A program made the translations under genes and the position numbers. Below, in pieces: positions 1 to 10,561 of a DNA stretch of 64,000 nt. Below the pieces are notes generated by a model. That model was not told the DNA's origin, searched no databases, and saw only the letters and a list, made by a program, of their open reading frames with translations. Source of the stretch: Persicaria tinctoria (Eukaryota; Streptophyta; Magnoliopsida; Caryophyllales; Polygonaceae); the NCBI GenBank assembly GCA_037127255.1, contig JBANSL010000003.1, positions 43,707,314 to 43,771,313 on the forward strand, read 5' to 3'. The stretch's first letter is position 1; each line of letters starts with the position of its first letter.

Positions 1-12
1 AATTGTGTATGA

Positions 13-17
13 GTACT
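13..17. repeat. Target-site duplication GTACT, left copy of element A
   Basis: GTACT directly precedes the 5' LTR and recurs at 8960-8964 directly after the 3' LTR. Removing the element and one copy joins the minus-strand TNP2 reading frame (..PGCST then HTQ..), which supports this as the true insertion point. Confidence 0.85.
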
Positions 18-1953
18 TAATGTCTCCAAAGTAGCCATATCTTTATGCATATTTTAGTTCCATATTCTATACATTTTGCATATTTCGGGTAGGGAATATG
101 TCGAATTTATGTAGTATATGCTTATTTGTCAGAAATGGAGATCTACATAAGTTTCTGTTTAATATTGCAGAATATGGATTCATTTCGAGAGAAAACCAAG
201 AAGCAAGGACGGAGGCCCAAGTCTACTCGATGTCGACTAACCATAGTCGATCTCGACAACCCATGTCTAGACACCTGCCAGGATCGAGGAGGACCATGTC
301 GGGAAGCTGAAGATGAAGAACCCGACTCCACACCTTCCTCGAGATCGAGTACCCAACTCGATGTCGACAAAGTCCCGAAGCCCATGCCCGGAGTCGAGGA
401 AAGCATGTCCGAGGATGCCGAGGAGAGACTACCCGACCTAGTGTCCGGACACAGAGCAACACACAACTCGATGTCGACGGAACTCCTCGAGGTCGACAAA
501 GCCAAGCCCCTGTCCGAGCATGCCGAGCACACTAGTCGACGAGCCACCTTTACTCGAGATCGAGTAAGGTCCTTGAGAACGACCAAGCCTAGGAGCTATC
601 TCCGAGCCCTGTCGAGGACCAGAACCCCGAGATGCCGAGCCAGCCAAGTCGACGTCAGTTCTACTCGAGATCGAGTAGAATTACTCGAGATCGAGGAAGC
701 TTCCAAAAGACGCGTAACGCGTTGTGAGCTGTCCTACTCGGATTTGGATTCCTTGGAGCCGAAGATTGCCAAGTTCTATCCGATTTTATCAAGATCTATC
801 ATCATGAAGAGAGATTTATCCACTTGAAGACTTTAGATATAATTTCCCTTTTTAGATTTAATTATGTTGTTGCTTTTATTTATCATTAAGCTTTTAGATA
901 TAGTTTTAGATATCGATAGATGTTTCTATCCTTGAGTAGCAAGGTTTAGAAGCCTATAAATAAAGCCCATCGGGCAGATTTCTAGTCATTCAATTTCAGG
1001 GGGAGAAGTAGTAGTACAGAGAGAAAGGGGGGCCGAATGGAGCAAAGGAGCGAGAGCAAGTTGGCTTTGTTCGGTTGTACTTTCTACAGTTTGGATTTAA
1101 TGCAATTAGTTTCTTTTCATTCAAATCAATGTCTGAGGTTGCAATGAAGCGCGAGTAGTCCACCCACTTCTAGGGTTGGGGCGAGCCCGACGATAGCCCT
1201 GCGTGTTTATGGTAAAGATCCGACTTTTATCATGTTTTGAGCATCTGCTACTTGGTATGTGTTTATTACCCATCTAATGGAGGTCCATGCTAACAACTTG
1301 GATTGTAAACATAAAATCGGTAGAGACAATTAGGGTTTCTTGAAAGAGTTGTCTAATTGTTGGAAAAGGCGAAAGCTTAGTCCTTTGATGCAAATTACAT
1401 GATTGTCTGTTTTATTCCTGCCTTATGCATGCTTGGTTATCGTTGTTGCAAACCCCAATCTTGGAAGTCCTTTTCATACAGTTTAGTTCGAAATCCCAAA
1501 GCAATTGCCTTTACTTTATTTTCTTTCGTTTTAGTTTCTGTTTTCCTCGAGATCGACTAGCACTACTCGATCTCGAGTTACTGATCTTCGACCTAGGTCG
1601 TTGTAGCTTCTGTGTGCAGGCAATCGACCAAACCAACCCGACGTCGACGAAGACCTTACTCGATCTCGAGTAGGCTCTTGTCGAGATTGACTAACCCTGT
1701 GCTTGTTGCTGCGTTGTGTTTGACTGTCCGATCTTCTGTCGAGTTGCTGTACTCGAAATCTAGGACCCCTGTTGTCGACTTTTGTGAGATTTATCCGCTG
1801 CCTAGGATCTGCTGACACGCTTCCTCGTGGATCGATCCTGACTTCCCGCTGCTACATCAGGAGGAGGTCTTGTAATTATTTTCAAGGGACGGAATCTGGT
1901 TTGCCTTAGTTTATTTACATTCTATTTTGCATACTCGGTTTCCTCCTACAACA
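18..1953 (+). repeat. 5' LTR of element A
   Basis: Same length as 7024-8959 and nearly identical by eye. It carries two clusters of the TCGA-NN-TCGA motif: 225-695, upstream of the TATA box (U3), and 1545-1760, near the LTR end (U5). A double ACGCGT lies at about 709-721. The start is TAATGTC where the 3' LTR has TGATGTC; the end is TACAACA. Apparent ORFs here (for example 126-827) are made of the TCGA motif read in frame and have no family resemblance, so I do not call them genes. Confidence 0.9.
955..962 (+). promoter_or_regulatory. LTR TATA box (element A, 5' LTR)
   Basis: TATAAATA in the context AGCCTATAAATAAAGCCCAT. The same box and flank are kept in all LTRs of A, B, C and D, at about the middle of each LTR, so it probably marks the U3/R transition. 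The start point would lie some 30 bp downstream. Confidence 0.7.
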
Positions 1954-1956
1954 AAT

Positions 1957-1974
1957 TGGCATCGTTGCCGGGGA
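1957..1974 (+). other. Primer-binding site, tRNA-Asp type (element A)
   Basis: TGGCATCGTTGCCGGGGA lies 3 bp after the LTR. The 3' end of plant tRNA-Asp would pair with TGGCGCCGTTGCCGGGGA, so this copy differs at two positions. Element B (35664) has the perfect version and element C (62614) has one difference. Confidence 0.85.
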
Positions 1975-2036
1975 AGCTATCATTCGCGCCTTAGGTAGTT
2001 GAATCTCACGTCTACTTTGAGTTACTTTTCAGGTGT

Positions 2037-3597
2037 ATGCGTCGTTCTGGTCAAACACCTGAGTTTGGCGCCTTAGAAGAACCAGAGCGTTTCCTACACA
2101 TCCACTCTAAACTTAAAAAGATCATGGCGACCGCAGAAACCCAGGAACAGCTGATACAGAGGCTTACAAGGGAACTGGCCACTAAAGATGTTGCTATCGC
2201 CGCTGAGAAAGCAGCAAGGGAACAAGTAGAAGCTGAGCTTGCCCAGTACCCAACTACTGTAGAGGATTATATGCATCCAACTCTCATCGTGCCTAAATCG
2301 GCGATTCTAATCCCTGAAAACTCTTTTGAAATTCGCACTCAATTTCTTATAGAGCTTAAAAATAATACTTTTTATGGCAAATTTAATGAGTGTCCTCTTG
2401 AACATATTACCAATTTTTCTGACATGTGCCGTACTCTTGCTGAAGGTACAACTCTGGAATATGTCAAGATGAAGGCTTTTCGTTGGTCTCTCGCTGGGCC
2501 TGCACTGAAGTGTCTTGAAGGGCTGAAACCAAGATCCCTCACAACATGGGCCCAAGTAGAGCAAGAGTTTCTGAATAAATTCTTTCCACCTGCCAAGACA
2601 GCACTCCTCCGCCAAAAAATCACCACCTTCAAACAGAAGCCTGGGGAACCGCTGGCAAAGGCATGGGAACGCTACAAGGAACTGCTGCGATCTTGCCCTA
2701 CTCATAGACATCCACCCTACGTCATTCAAGAGATCTTCTTCAACTCTCTTGATCAAGTCACTAAGGACAGGATCAATCAGTACACTCACTATGAGTATCT
2801 GACGATGCCACCAATCGACGCTTGGGTGTGCTAGACAAGCTCACCAATTATGACAACAAATATGGGTCTACTACAAACTATGAGGAGAACTCCTATGCCA
2901 GGCCAGCACCATCTATGCCACTCTATGAGCCAGCAAAGGAGATTGACCCAGATGTCAGGGAGCAGTTCTACAGAGACCAGAATCACAAGCTCGTCAAGCA
3001 AGTCAAATACCTATCTGTCAACCAGCCTTGCATAGAATGCGGATCACAGCGGCACACCACTACTGAGTGCCCACACACTGAGCAAGTCATGATGGCGGAG
3101 ACACACGAGGAGGTAGCCTACGCTAGGGGTCCCAATCGCTACATGGTATACATCAAAGGTTCTATCAACCACAGTGGAACCAAGGTCCCCCTAGGAACCC
3201 CCCACCCTACAGAGCTCCAGGACAACTAGAAAGGGATCAAAAGAAGGATGATCTGCAGCTCATCCTTGAGGAGATGCGTCGGAATCAGGGCACCATCAAC
3301 AACCAGTTCCAGAACATCACTACAAAATTTGGAGAACTGGATATCTGAAAAGGAGGAATAGAGACCCAGATGGGTCAAATCGCTGCACAGATCCCACGAC
3401 CATCCGGACAGCTCCCTGGGCAAACAGAACCAAATCCTAAGGGGAAGATCGGACACGTCGCAGCTATCAAACTCAGAAGTGGGCATCAATTACATGAGCC
3501 AGAGGTCCGGAAACATCAAGACAAGGCAGAGCAGCAACTCGACATAGAGCAGACTCAACTCGATCTCGAGGAGACTGTACTCGATGGCTCGACCTAG
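2037..3597 (+). pseudogene. gag: Athila-like gag, frameshifted (element A)
   Basis: Encodes the capsid/nucleocapsid precursor that would package element RNA. The first frame (2037-2834) starts MRRSGQTPEF and holds the Retrotrans_gag core, recognisable by WLEGL-like, LTTWAQVEQEF and NKFFPPAKTALLRQKI motifs and AWERYKELLRSCP. A one-base loss in a G run near 2824 shifts the frame to 2822-3229, which carries a CX2CX4HX4C zinc knuckle (about 3028-3070). A two-base gain near 3147 and an in-frame stop near 3348 break it again before the last piece (3370-3597). The start matches elements B and C just after the PBS. In frame 0 it would originally have run straight into the protease ORF. Confidence 0.85.
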
Positions 3598-3605
3598 ACC
3601 AACAT

Positions 3606-4727
3606 TTGCTCGACACAGACCAGAAGCTGAGCTCGGACTCCACTGCACAACCAGACAACTCGAGGTCGATAAGACAACTCGAGATCGAGGAGCCCCTGGT
3701 CGATATCGAGAAGAATCTGGCCGAGGTCGACGACTCTGCAACACCTTCGACGTCTGATCTGGCTCCGAAGCAGAAAAAGCCACTGCCTTTTCCTTCAAAA
3801 GCACAAAAAGATCCCACTGCAGGTAGGTTTAACAAATTTGTTAATATGCTACAAGAACTGAATGTTTCTATTCCTTTTACAGAAGCCCTGCAAGAGATGC
3901 CTGGATATGTCAAATTTCTAAAGGAAATTCTAAGAAAGAAGCGATCCATCTTAGAGATCGCAGGCAAATGCAAAGTACTCCACTTCCCTGAAAAGAGACC
4001 TGACCCTGGTAAGTTTTCTGTTACTGTGGGTTTTGGACAATACAAATATGAGTCTCTGTGTGATTTAGGAGCAAGTGTGAGCATCATGCCTTTATCAATC
4101 TGGCGGAAGGTCAAGATAGGATGGATAGAGCATGTGGATGCCAAATTATACATGGCAAATAATACAGTGGTCATCCCTACAGGTATAGTTGAGAATGTCC
4201 CCGTCCAGGTTGGTAAATTCTTTGTTCCAACATATTTCCTTATTATAGACTATGTTGAAGATCCTACTAGCCCTATTATTCTTGGTAGACCATTCTTAGC
4301 TACTGCAAATGCCAGAATTAGTGTCAAGAATCGATCGCTCACTTTCACCATTGGAGATGAAGTCTTAGATTTCTCTTTTGGCCCTGCAAAAGAGGAAATT
4401 TCATGGTTAGAGGTAAAAAGCATCAGCAATCACCGGACCAATCAATCAGCGGAAGAAAGCACCATCACTGTCCTCGAGATCGAACAAGCGTCCTCGATCT
4501 CGACAACCCTTCTACTCGATCTCGACAAGCCTTTGTCGACGTCGACTTCCTCTGCTGAGCCAGTGACTTGCCCAGAGCCTAAGTATGGGGTCCCTGTACT
4601 CGAGGTCGACCAGCAGTACTCGACATCGACTAGCCCCAAGCCCGAAGATTTCTGTTTTGGGTCCGAAAAGGTAAGTTCAGGTATGAATCCTACCCCCCCC
4701 CCCTCAGTCCATAAAGAAATTTATTAA
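3606..4727 (+). CDS. Athila-like aspartic protease ORF with TCGA-motif inserts (element A)
   Basis: 373 codons in the gag frame. The retropepsin core has LCDLGASVSIMPL (Asp about residue 153; DLGA in place of the usual DTGA/DSGA, common in Athila) and the flap/helix motif PIILGRPFLAT about 70 residues later. It would cleave the gag-pro precursor. Two low-complexity acidic stretches rich in LEIE, LDLD and VDIE (residues about 10-45 and 280-345) are simply the TCGA-NN-TCGA DNA motif read in frame. There is no reverse transcriptase after it. The first methionine is not a natural start; the ORF is probably a broken part of a gag-pro fusion. Confidence 0.75.
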   Translation: MLDTDQKLSSDSTAQPDNSRSIRQLEIEEPLVDIEKNLAEVDDSATPSTSDLAPKQKKPLPFPSKAQKDPTAGRFNKFVNMLQELNVSIPFTEALQEMPGYVKFLKEILRKKRSILEIAGKCKVLHFPEKRPDPGKFSVTVGFGQYKYESLCDLGASVSIMPLSIWRKVKIGWIEHVDAKLYMANNTVVIPTGIVENVPVQVGKFFVPTYFLIIDYVEDPTSPIILGRPFLATANARISVKNRSLTFTIGDEVLDFSFGPAKEEISWLEVKSISNHRTNQSAEESTITVLEIEQASSISTTLLLDLDKPLSTSTSSAEPVTCPEPKYGVPVLEVDQQYSTSTSPKPEDFCFGSEKVSSGMNPTPPPSVHKEIY

Positions 4728-5060
4728 TAATTTAAGGGGAGGTAAGGCCCCGCGGCGAGAGAATCTGCGAAAATTAAGAGCTGAAAGGAAGAAGAAGAAA
4801 GAGAAAGAAGATGATGCAAGCAACCACATGTCAACTGAGCTTGCATACTACAATCAGGACCTAGATGATGCAGGAGAAGGGCCAAGCAAGAGCGGGCCCC
4901 ACACTAATGGTCCTTGAGCGCAAACGAAGAAGTAGACCTAGCGACTCTAAAATCTAGAACATGTATATAAAAGTTTATGAATTTTGGGACTTTTGAACTT
5001 TTTAGTTTTGGTTTTGGTTTTTGGTTTTGATTTTTGGTTTTGGTTTTTTAAGTTTAGAAT
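4728..5060 (+). other. Lysine/glutamate-rich coding remnant after protease (element A)
   Basis: After the protease stop, the frame near 4732-4917 reads LRGGKAPRRENLRKLRAE, then a KKKKEKED tract and an acidic tail ending at a TGA near 4915. A run of nine C residues at 4692-4700 just upstream may have caused a frameshift. I do not recognise the peptide. From 4920 to 5060 the DNA is T-rich with GGTTTTTGGTTTT repeats and holds nothing further that I can name. Confidence 0.4.
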
Positions 5061-5209
5061 ACTTCATGTGGATAGTCTTGTTTTTTTTTGTGCAATCTAA
5101 CACTTTTAAGTCGGCAAGCATATAAGGATCGCGAAAAGTGGAATAAAGAAGCCTCTGAAAAACAGTCAGGATCGACGAAGGCCAAGTCGACGACGACAAG
5201 GAGGAGCAG

Positions 5210-5345
5210 TCCAGACACTCCTCGATATCGAGTAGGCCAACTCGATATCGACAAGCCCAGAAGCTCCTAGACTTCAGAATCCACTGGACGCAGAAAAGCT
5301 ACTCGAGATCGAGTTGCACTACTCGAGATCGACAAAGATTTTTTA
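5210..5345 (+). repeat. Internal TCGA-NN-TCGA cluster (element A)
   Basis: Several motif copies lie in non-coding DNA between the protease and the 3' LTR. Two have TA centres (TCGATATCGA near 5223 and 5240) and two have GA centres (near 5303 and 5322). They show that the motif is not tied to coding sequence. Confidence 0.8.
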
Positions 5346-5437
5346 CTCGACATACCTGTTCTGCCATCCTCGATGTGTTATCATGTGAGTTCCTTCCTTT
5401 ACTCTTGTTTTTATTTAATACAGTGGGGACACTTATA

Positions 5438-5460
5438 TTTTAAGTATGGGGTGGGGGAAA
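5438..5460 (+). promoter_or_regulatory. Internal polypurine-tract-like motif (element A)
   Basis: AAGTATGGGGTGGGGGAAAA repeats the sequence of the terminal polypurine tract (AAGTATGGGGTG, 7009-7023) about 1.6 kb upstream of the 3' LTR. Element B has the equivalent at about 39409. It could serve as a second plus-strand primer or be a relic of an old LTR boundary. Confidence 0.5.
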
Positions 5461-7008
5461 AGCTCATTATCATTATTATATGTTTTAGTCTTGTTCTTGG
5501 TTTTACATGGTGAAATTTTAATTTCTATGTTATGCATTCATGTTTAAATTTTATGCATTTTAATCTTTTGTCATACTTTAGTCTTGTTTTTAGTTAAATA
5601 AAAAAAATATAGAAAATGTCGAAAAAAAAAATATGCATGTTTAATTTTTGCATTGTTTTAGTTTTTTATACCATAACTTAGATGTCCTATGATGATGAAT
5701 AATGATTGACTTGATCATGTAAATCCTATGGCATATTTGGAAGGTTTAGCCTAAGTCCTCGAAATTGTTTTTATGTGGATTGTGAACTTGTAATGAAATT
5801 GAGCACATATGATCCTAAGCTAAAGGTTAAAATCCAACAAAAATTATCCTAGTGAGAATTTTGGCCTTATAGGGAGAACATTAAAAATCCCTCTGCTTTC
5901 TTGAGTGTATTTACTCTTCCTATGCATCTCTAAATGTTGTGATAGTTATTCAAAGTCAATGCATTTATATGTTGATGTTAATGAGAATTAAATGATGGAG
6001 GCACCTTTTAAGCCAATTTTATCCTCTCTTTACCTACCCTGCATTATCCATGCTTGAAGCCAGAATATTAGCCTGAGACTTTTATTGTAAACTCCACAAA
6101 ATTATCCTTAGCCAAATTGAGCCTGACCCCCATTTGAGAATTAAGACTTAGAGTTGGTTGGAAGAATGATTTGTGGAAAGAATAAGCTTATGTTTCATTT
6201 CAAACAAGAAGGATTTTTTGAGTTTATTGAGATATGGGTTGGTTTCATATTTTTATCTTGCTATACACATTATGTAAAAGGATTTTTGGCTCACCTTATA
6301 AATGCACCATTAGTCTTTATTTTCGTTTCAAAAAAAAATCGAAAAAAAAAGAAAAAAAAATATATATGTTAGTGAATAAAGTGCATTAGCCAAATTTACC
6401 TTATTTCGTTCATTATTCGCAAGATACATACTTTGGAGAGATTGAGGAAGTTTGCAAGGTTACATACTTCATTTAGATAAATTGGAGAGTTTGGTTGATG
6501 CATATGATTGAGAGTTATGGTTTGGTTGAGTTGTGTTTGAGATTTAGGAGTCTTGATTCCCGAATTTTAGTAAGCACCACATGGCCAAATAATTTCATAC
6601 CCTTATATTTCTTACCAAGCCCCATTACAACCCTACCGAATTGAATCTTCTTTGAAGACTTCTATTGAGCGAAGTCCTCTTGATAATTCTTGTTGCATTT
6701 TCATAATTGGTTGCGAAGTGGATTTATATTTAAATTGCAATGTTTATGAGATTGTATATGGAATTAAGTTGAGAGTTGATATACATGGCCTAAACACATT
6801 GAGAGCTGAGTGTAAACACATTATCCCTGTGAGGTTGGATTTATATTGCCTACGCCTATGGATCGCTCATATATGTGTGATGACGTTAAATTCACTTGTC
6901 TTACATTGCTACTACTTAAGATGTTGCTTTTGACAAAAGGCGAAGACTCGAAGGATGTGTTGTAGGTCTTGGTTATTGTTTAGTTATTGCTTGAGGACAA
7001 GCAAGTCT
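5461..7008 (+). other. Non-coding 3' internal region (element A)
   Basis: About 1.5 kb of AT-rich sequence without a convincing gene. Athila elements often carry an env-like ORF here, but I see only short ORFs (for example 6652-6933) with no recognisable features. Element C rejoins homology to this region at its position 63602. Confidence 0.6.
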
Positions 7009-7023
7009 AAGTATGGGGTGATT
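7009..7023 (+). promoter_or_regulatory. Polypurine tract (element A)
   Basis: AAGTATGGGGTGATT directly precedes the 3' LTR start TGATGTC. It is preceded by TTGAGGACAAGCAAG, which is conserved before the 3' LTR of element B. Confidence 0.75.
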
Positions 7024-8959
7024 TGATGTCTCCAAAGTAGCCATGTCTTTATGCATATTTTAGTTCCATATTCTATACATTTTGCATATTTCGGGTAGGG
7101 AATATGTCTAATTTATGTAGTATATGCTTATTTGTCAGAAATGGAGATCTACATAAGTTTCTGTTTAATATTGCAGAATATGGATTCATTTCGAGAGAAA
7201 ACCAAGAAGCAAGGACGGAGGCCCAAGTCTACTCGATGTCGACTAACCATAGTCGATCTCGACAACCCATGTCTAGACACCTGCCAGGATCGAGGAGGAC
7301 CATGTCGAGAAGCTGAAGATGAAGAACCCGACTCCACACCTTCCTCGAGATCGAGTACCCAACTCGATGTCGACAAAGTCCCGAAGCCCATGCCCGGAGT
7401 CGAGGAAAGCATGTCCGAGGATGCCGAGGAGAGACTACCCGACCTAGTGTCCGGACACAGAGCAACACACAACTCGATGTCGACGAAACTCCTCGAGGTC
7501 GACAAAGCCAAGCCCATGTCCGAGCATGCCGAGCACACTAGTCGACGAGCCACCTTTACTCGAGATCGAGTAAGGTCCTCGAGATCGACCAAGCCTAGGA
7601 GCCATCTCCGAGCCCTGTCGAGGACCAGCAACCCGAGATGCCGAGCCAGTCAAGTCGACGTCAGTTCTACTCGAGATCGAGTAGAATCACTCGAGATCGA
7701 GGAAGCTTCCAGAAGACGCGTAACGCGTTGTGAGCTGTCCTACTCGGATTTGGATTCCTTGGAGCCAAAGATTGCCGAGTTCTATCCGATTTTATCAAGA
7801 CCTATCATCATGAAGAGAGATTTATCCACTTGAAGACTTTAGATATAATTTCCCTTTTTAGATTTAATTATGTTGTTGCTTTTATTTACCATTAAGCTTT
7901 TAGATATAGTTTTAGATATAGATAGATGTTTCTATCCTTGAGTAGCAAGGTTTAGAAGCCTATAAATAAAGCCCATCGGGCTGATTTCTAGTCATTCAAT
8001 TTCAGGGGGAGAAGTAGTAGTAGAGAGAGAAAGGGAGGCCGAGTGGAGCAAAGGAGCGAGAGCAAGTTGGCTTTGTTCGGCTGTACTTTCTACAGTTTGG
8101 ATTTAATGCAATTAGTTTCTTTTCATTCAAATCTATGTTTGAGGTTGCAATGAAGCGCGAGTAGTCCACCCACTTCTAGGGTTGGGGCGAGCCCGACGAT
8201 AGCCCTGCGTGTTTAAGGTAAAGATCGGACTTTTATCATGTTTTGAGCATCTGCTACTTGGTATGTGTTTATTACCCATCTAATGGAGGTCCATGCTAAC
8301 AACTTGGATTGTAAACATAACATCGGTAGAGACAATTAGGGTTTCTTGAAAGAGTTGTCTAATTGTTGGAAAAGGCGAAAGCTTAGTCCTTTGATGCAAT
8401 TTACATAATTGTCTGTTTTATTCCTGCCTTATGCATGCTTGGTTATCGTTGTTGCAAACCCCAATCTTGGAAGTCCTTTTCATACAGTTTAGTTCAAAAT
8501 CCCAAAGCAATTGCCTTTACTTTATTTTCTTTCGTTTTAGTTTCTATTTTCCTCGAGATCGACTAGAAATACTCGATCTCGAGTTACTGATCTTCGACCC
8601 AGGTCGATGTAGCTTCTGTGTGCATGCAATCGACCAAACCAACCCGACGTCGACGAAGACCTTACTCGATCTCGAGTAGGCTTTTGTCGAGATCGACTAA
8701 CCCTGTGCTTGCTGCTGCGCTGTGTTCGACTGTCCGATCTTCTATCGAGTTGTTGTACTCGAGATCTAGGACCCCTGTTGTCGACTTCTGTGAGATTTAT
8801 CCGCTGCCTAGGATCCGCTAACACGCTTCCTCGTGGATCGATCCTGACTTCCCACTGCTACATCAGGAGGAGGTCTTGTAATTATTTGCAAGGGACGGAA
8901 TCTGGTTTGCCTTAGATTATTTACATTCTTTTTTGCATACTCGATTTCCTCCTACAATA
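7024..8959 (+). repeat. 3' LTR of element A
   Basis: Mate of 18-1953. It starts with intact TGATGTC and ends TACAATA where the 5' LTR has TACAACA. It has the same two TCGA clusters (about 7231-7700 and 8551-8765). Confidence 0.9.
7961..7968 (+). promoter_or_regulatory. LTR TATA box (element A, 3' LTR)
   Basis: TATAAATA in the same context as at 955. In a 3' LTR it could drive read-out transcription into the TNP2 fragment region, on the opposite strand to that gene. Confidence 0.6.
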
Positions 8960-8964
8960 GTACT
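8960..8964. repeat. Target-site duplication GTACT, right copy of element A
   Basis: Matches 13-17; see the left copy. Confidence 0.85.
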
Positions 8965-9579
8965 ACACCCTGGGAACACCGGTTCATCAGCCGCTTTCAA
9001 CACATCTGCAAATAGCATGGAGACCCCATCAATATCGATATCAGTACAATATTCACCTACATGATCTTCTCTCATTTCATAAACCTCTATGTCTTCCGCT
9101 GGTTGGAATCCACCTCCACTATGAGTAGTGTTTGTACGACCATGATCATTGCGAACACTAAACCACGATGGAGGAACAAAATTCGGGCCTGCAACATCAA
9201 ACACCATCCTCTGCTCTGTAGTTAATTCACCATACAACTGATCTCCTACCCTTTCTTTGGGATAGTTATTAGATGGAGGAACGAATGTCTGCACTGATTC
9301 ACCATGCGCTGTCCACCGATAATAATATGGCATAAAACCACGTTTATATAAATGTCCCTTCACATCATCTATCAGCTCAAATTTGCAGTTAACACATGTT
9401 CTACATGGACATTTTATCTTGCCCTCATCCATGTAATTCGGTTGAGAATATGCAAACTGTATAAACTTTTCTACCCCGGTGTAGTATTCGGGTTTCAATC
9501 CTCTACCGCCTGACAAGTACATATCATACATCCACGCTCGATTGTCCATATATATCGATCGATCAACAAATCTGCGCAT
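8960..9579 (-). pseudogene. CACTA (En/Spm) TNP2 transposase 5' exon, interrupted by element A
   Basis: The minus-strand frame starts MRRFVDRSIYMDNRAWMYDM and shows the transposase-associated domain of plant CACTA elements: a WMY start, then KFIQFAYSQPNYMDEGKIKCPCRTCVN with the CPC-C cysteines, and GFMPYYYRWTAHGE. The frame runs to PGCST at 8960 and continues across element A into positions 17-1 (HTQ), as in TNP2 proteins. TNP2 would bind CACTA ends and catalyse transposition. The rest of the gene lies left of the window. A second copy of the first part is at 18232-18564. Confidence 0.8.
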
Positions 9580-9598
9580 ATATATAAAATTGTAGCTA

Positions 9599-9600
<2 letters not shown>

Positions 9601-9645
<45 letters not shown>
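9601..9645. repeat. (TA)n microsatellite
   Basis: About 45 bp of alternating TA just upstream of the TNP2 start, followed by CGATCGATCGATCG. Copy 2 (18587-18655) is longer. Confidence 0.9.
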
Positions 9646-9648
<3 letters not shown>

Positions 9649-10100
9649 TTCGATCGATCGATCGAAAATCTTATGTCATCAGACATCACACTATTTACAT
9701 TAGTCAGAAAAACGCATGATGTTAAATAACTATATAACATCGATATTTAAATTTGTGATGTTAATTAGAAAAGAGACATCAGTCTTTTTTATCGACTGAT
9801 GTTAAAAAAGCCATTTAAAATTGGCCAATTTGCATGGATATACTAAAAAAATATCAACTTTGCAAAAATAATCATTGAGTGTAGAATTTACAAGGGAGTA
9901 GCAAAATGTTATTTTTGCAAATAAATTGGGCACCTACACAGCCGGTGGAAGGTAAATGCTACAGGGGGAGGGGGAGAGAAAGAGAACAATTTTAATTGTT
10001 TTAAACTAAATTTCAGCAATTTTTATTTGTTAAAATTAAAAAATAAATTTATTTTTGAACTTAATTTAATTTTATCTATCTATAGACACCCACTTTATAT

Positions 10101-10406
10101 ATGTTTATGAAAAAAATATTTCGAACTAAAGTTGGGTGTATATCGTATCTTAATCTCAATTTGGAGTATGATATGGATAACCATTTGGATGGCAAAGATA
10201 ACAATTTATCTGGCACAGAAATTCACACAACTGGCAAGATAAACCAGAAAACCTGGGCAAAACCGACAATCGTTGCTCCGGAGATGAAAGGTAAAGCTGC
10301 CGACGTGGATATGGAGGAGGGGGCAATGCTCATAGAGGAGAGCATGCCGTTTGGGTCCGTCAGGAGCAAGATAATAGAGACAAGCAGGTACCCGTCTCGA
10401 GGATAG
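10101..10406 (+). CDS. Hypothetical 101-codon ORF in duplicated block, copy 1
   Basis: Starts MFMKKIFRTKVGC and ends SRYPSRG, with a charged middle (KGKAADVDMEEG). It is intact and the same length in copy 2 (19112-19417), but that says little because the blocks are so similar. I see no domain. It may be a captured gene exon; GT-like donors follow it. Low confidence as a gene. Confidence 0.25.
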   Translation: MFMKKIFRTKVGCISYLNLNLEYDMDNHLDGKDNNLSGTEIHTTGKINQKTWAKPTIVAPEMKGKAADVDMEEGAMLIEESMPFGSVRSKIIETSRYPSRG

Positions 10407-10561
10407 TTCCTTCGCCGGAAGCGTCGGAGGACATAAGCAAGTGTACGTGTGGTGGTAAGGTAAAGAAATCGATGTCTAGTGGGATAACTCTTCTTTTGCG
10501 TAGTCGAATGTAGTATTTTGTTAGTTTGCTTCTAACTCACTGACATTTTAGGGTTTTGGTG

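Larger units (their letters stand above)
18..8959 (+). mobile_element. Element A: Athila-like non-autonomous LTR retrotransposon (gag-pro only)
   Basis: A complete LTR retrotransposon. The two LTRs (18-1953 and 7024-8959) are both 1936 bp. The primer-binding site fits the 3' end of tRNA-Asp, the usual Athila primer, and the gag and DLGAS-type protease are Athila-like. A 5-bp target duplication GTACT flanks it (13-17 and 8960-8964). I see no reverse transcriptase, RNase H or integrase core in the 5.07-kb internal region, so it is non-autonomous. Both outer termini have lost the canonical TG...CA: the 5' LTR begins TA and the 3' LTR ends TA, each by one transition. The site lies within a TNP2 transposase frame that continues from 8960 into 17-1. 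Confidence 0.9.

Noticed and set aside
126..827. 233-codon ORF in LTR A (and 7132-7833 in the other LTR)
   Set aside because: Built from the TCGA motif and LTR sequence read in one frame. The overlapping minus ORFs have the same origin. No family features, and it spans the promoter-side U3.
2037..8959. Hidden reverse transcriptase or integrase core in elements A and B
   Set aside because: I looked in the internal regions for YVDD/FVDD-type, LNxx and DDE-type motifs in all listed frames and found none. The space after protease is too short and non-coding.
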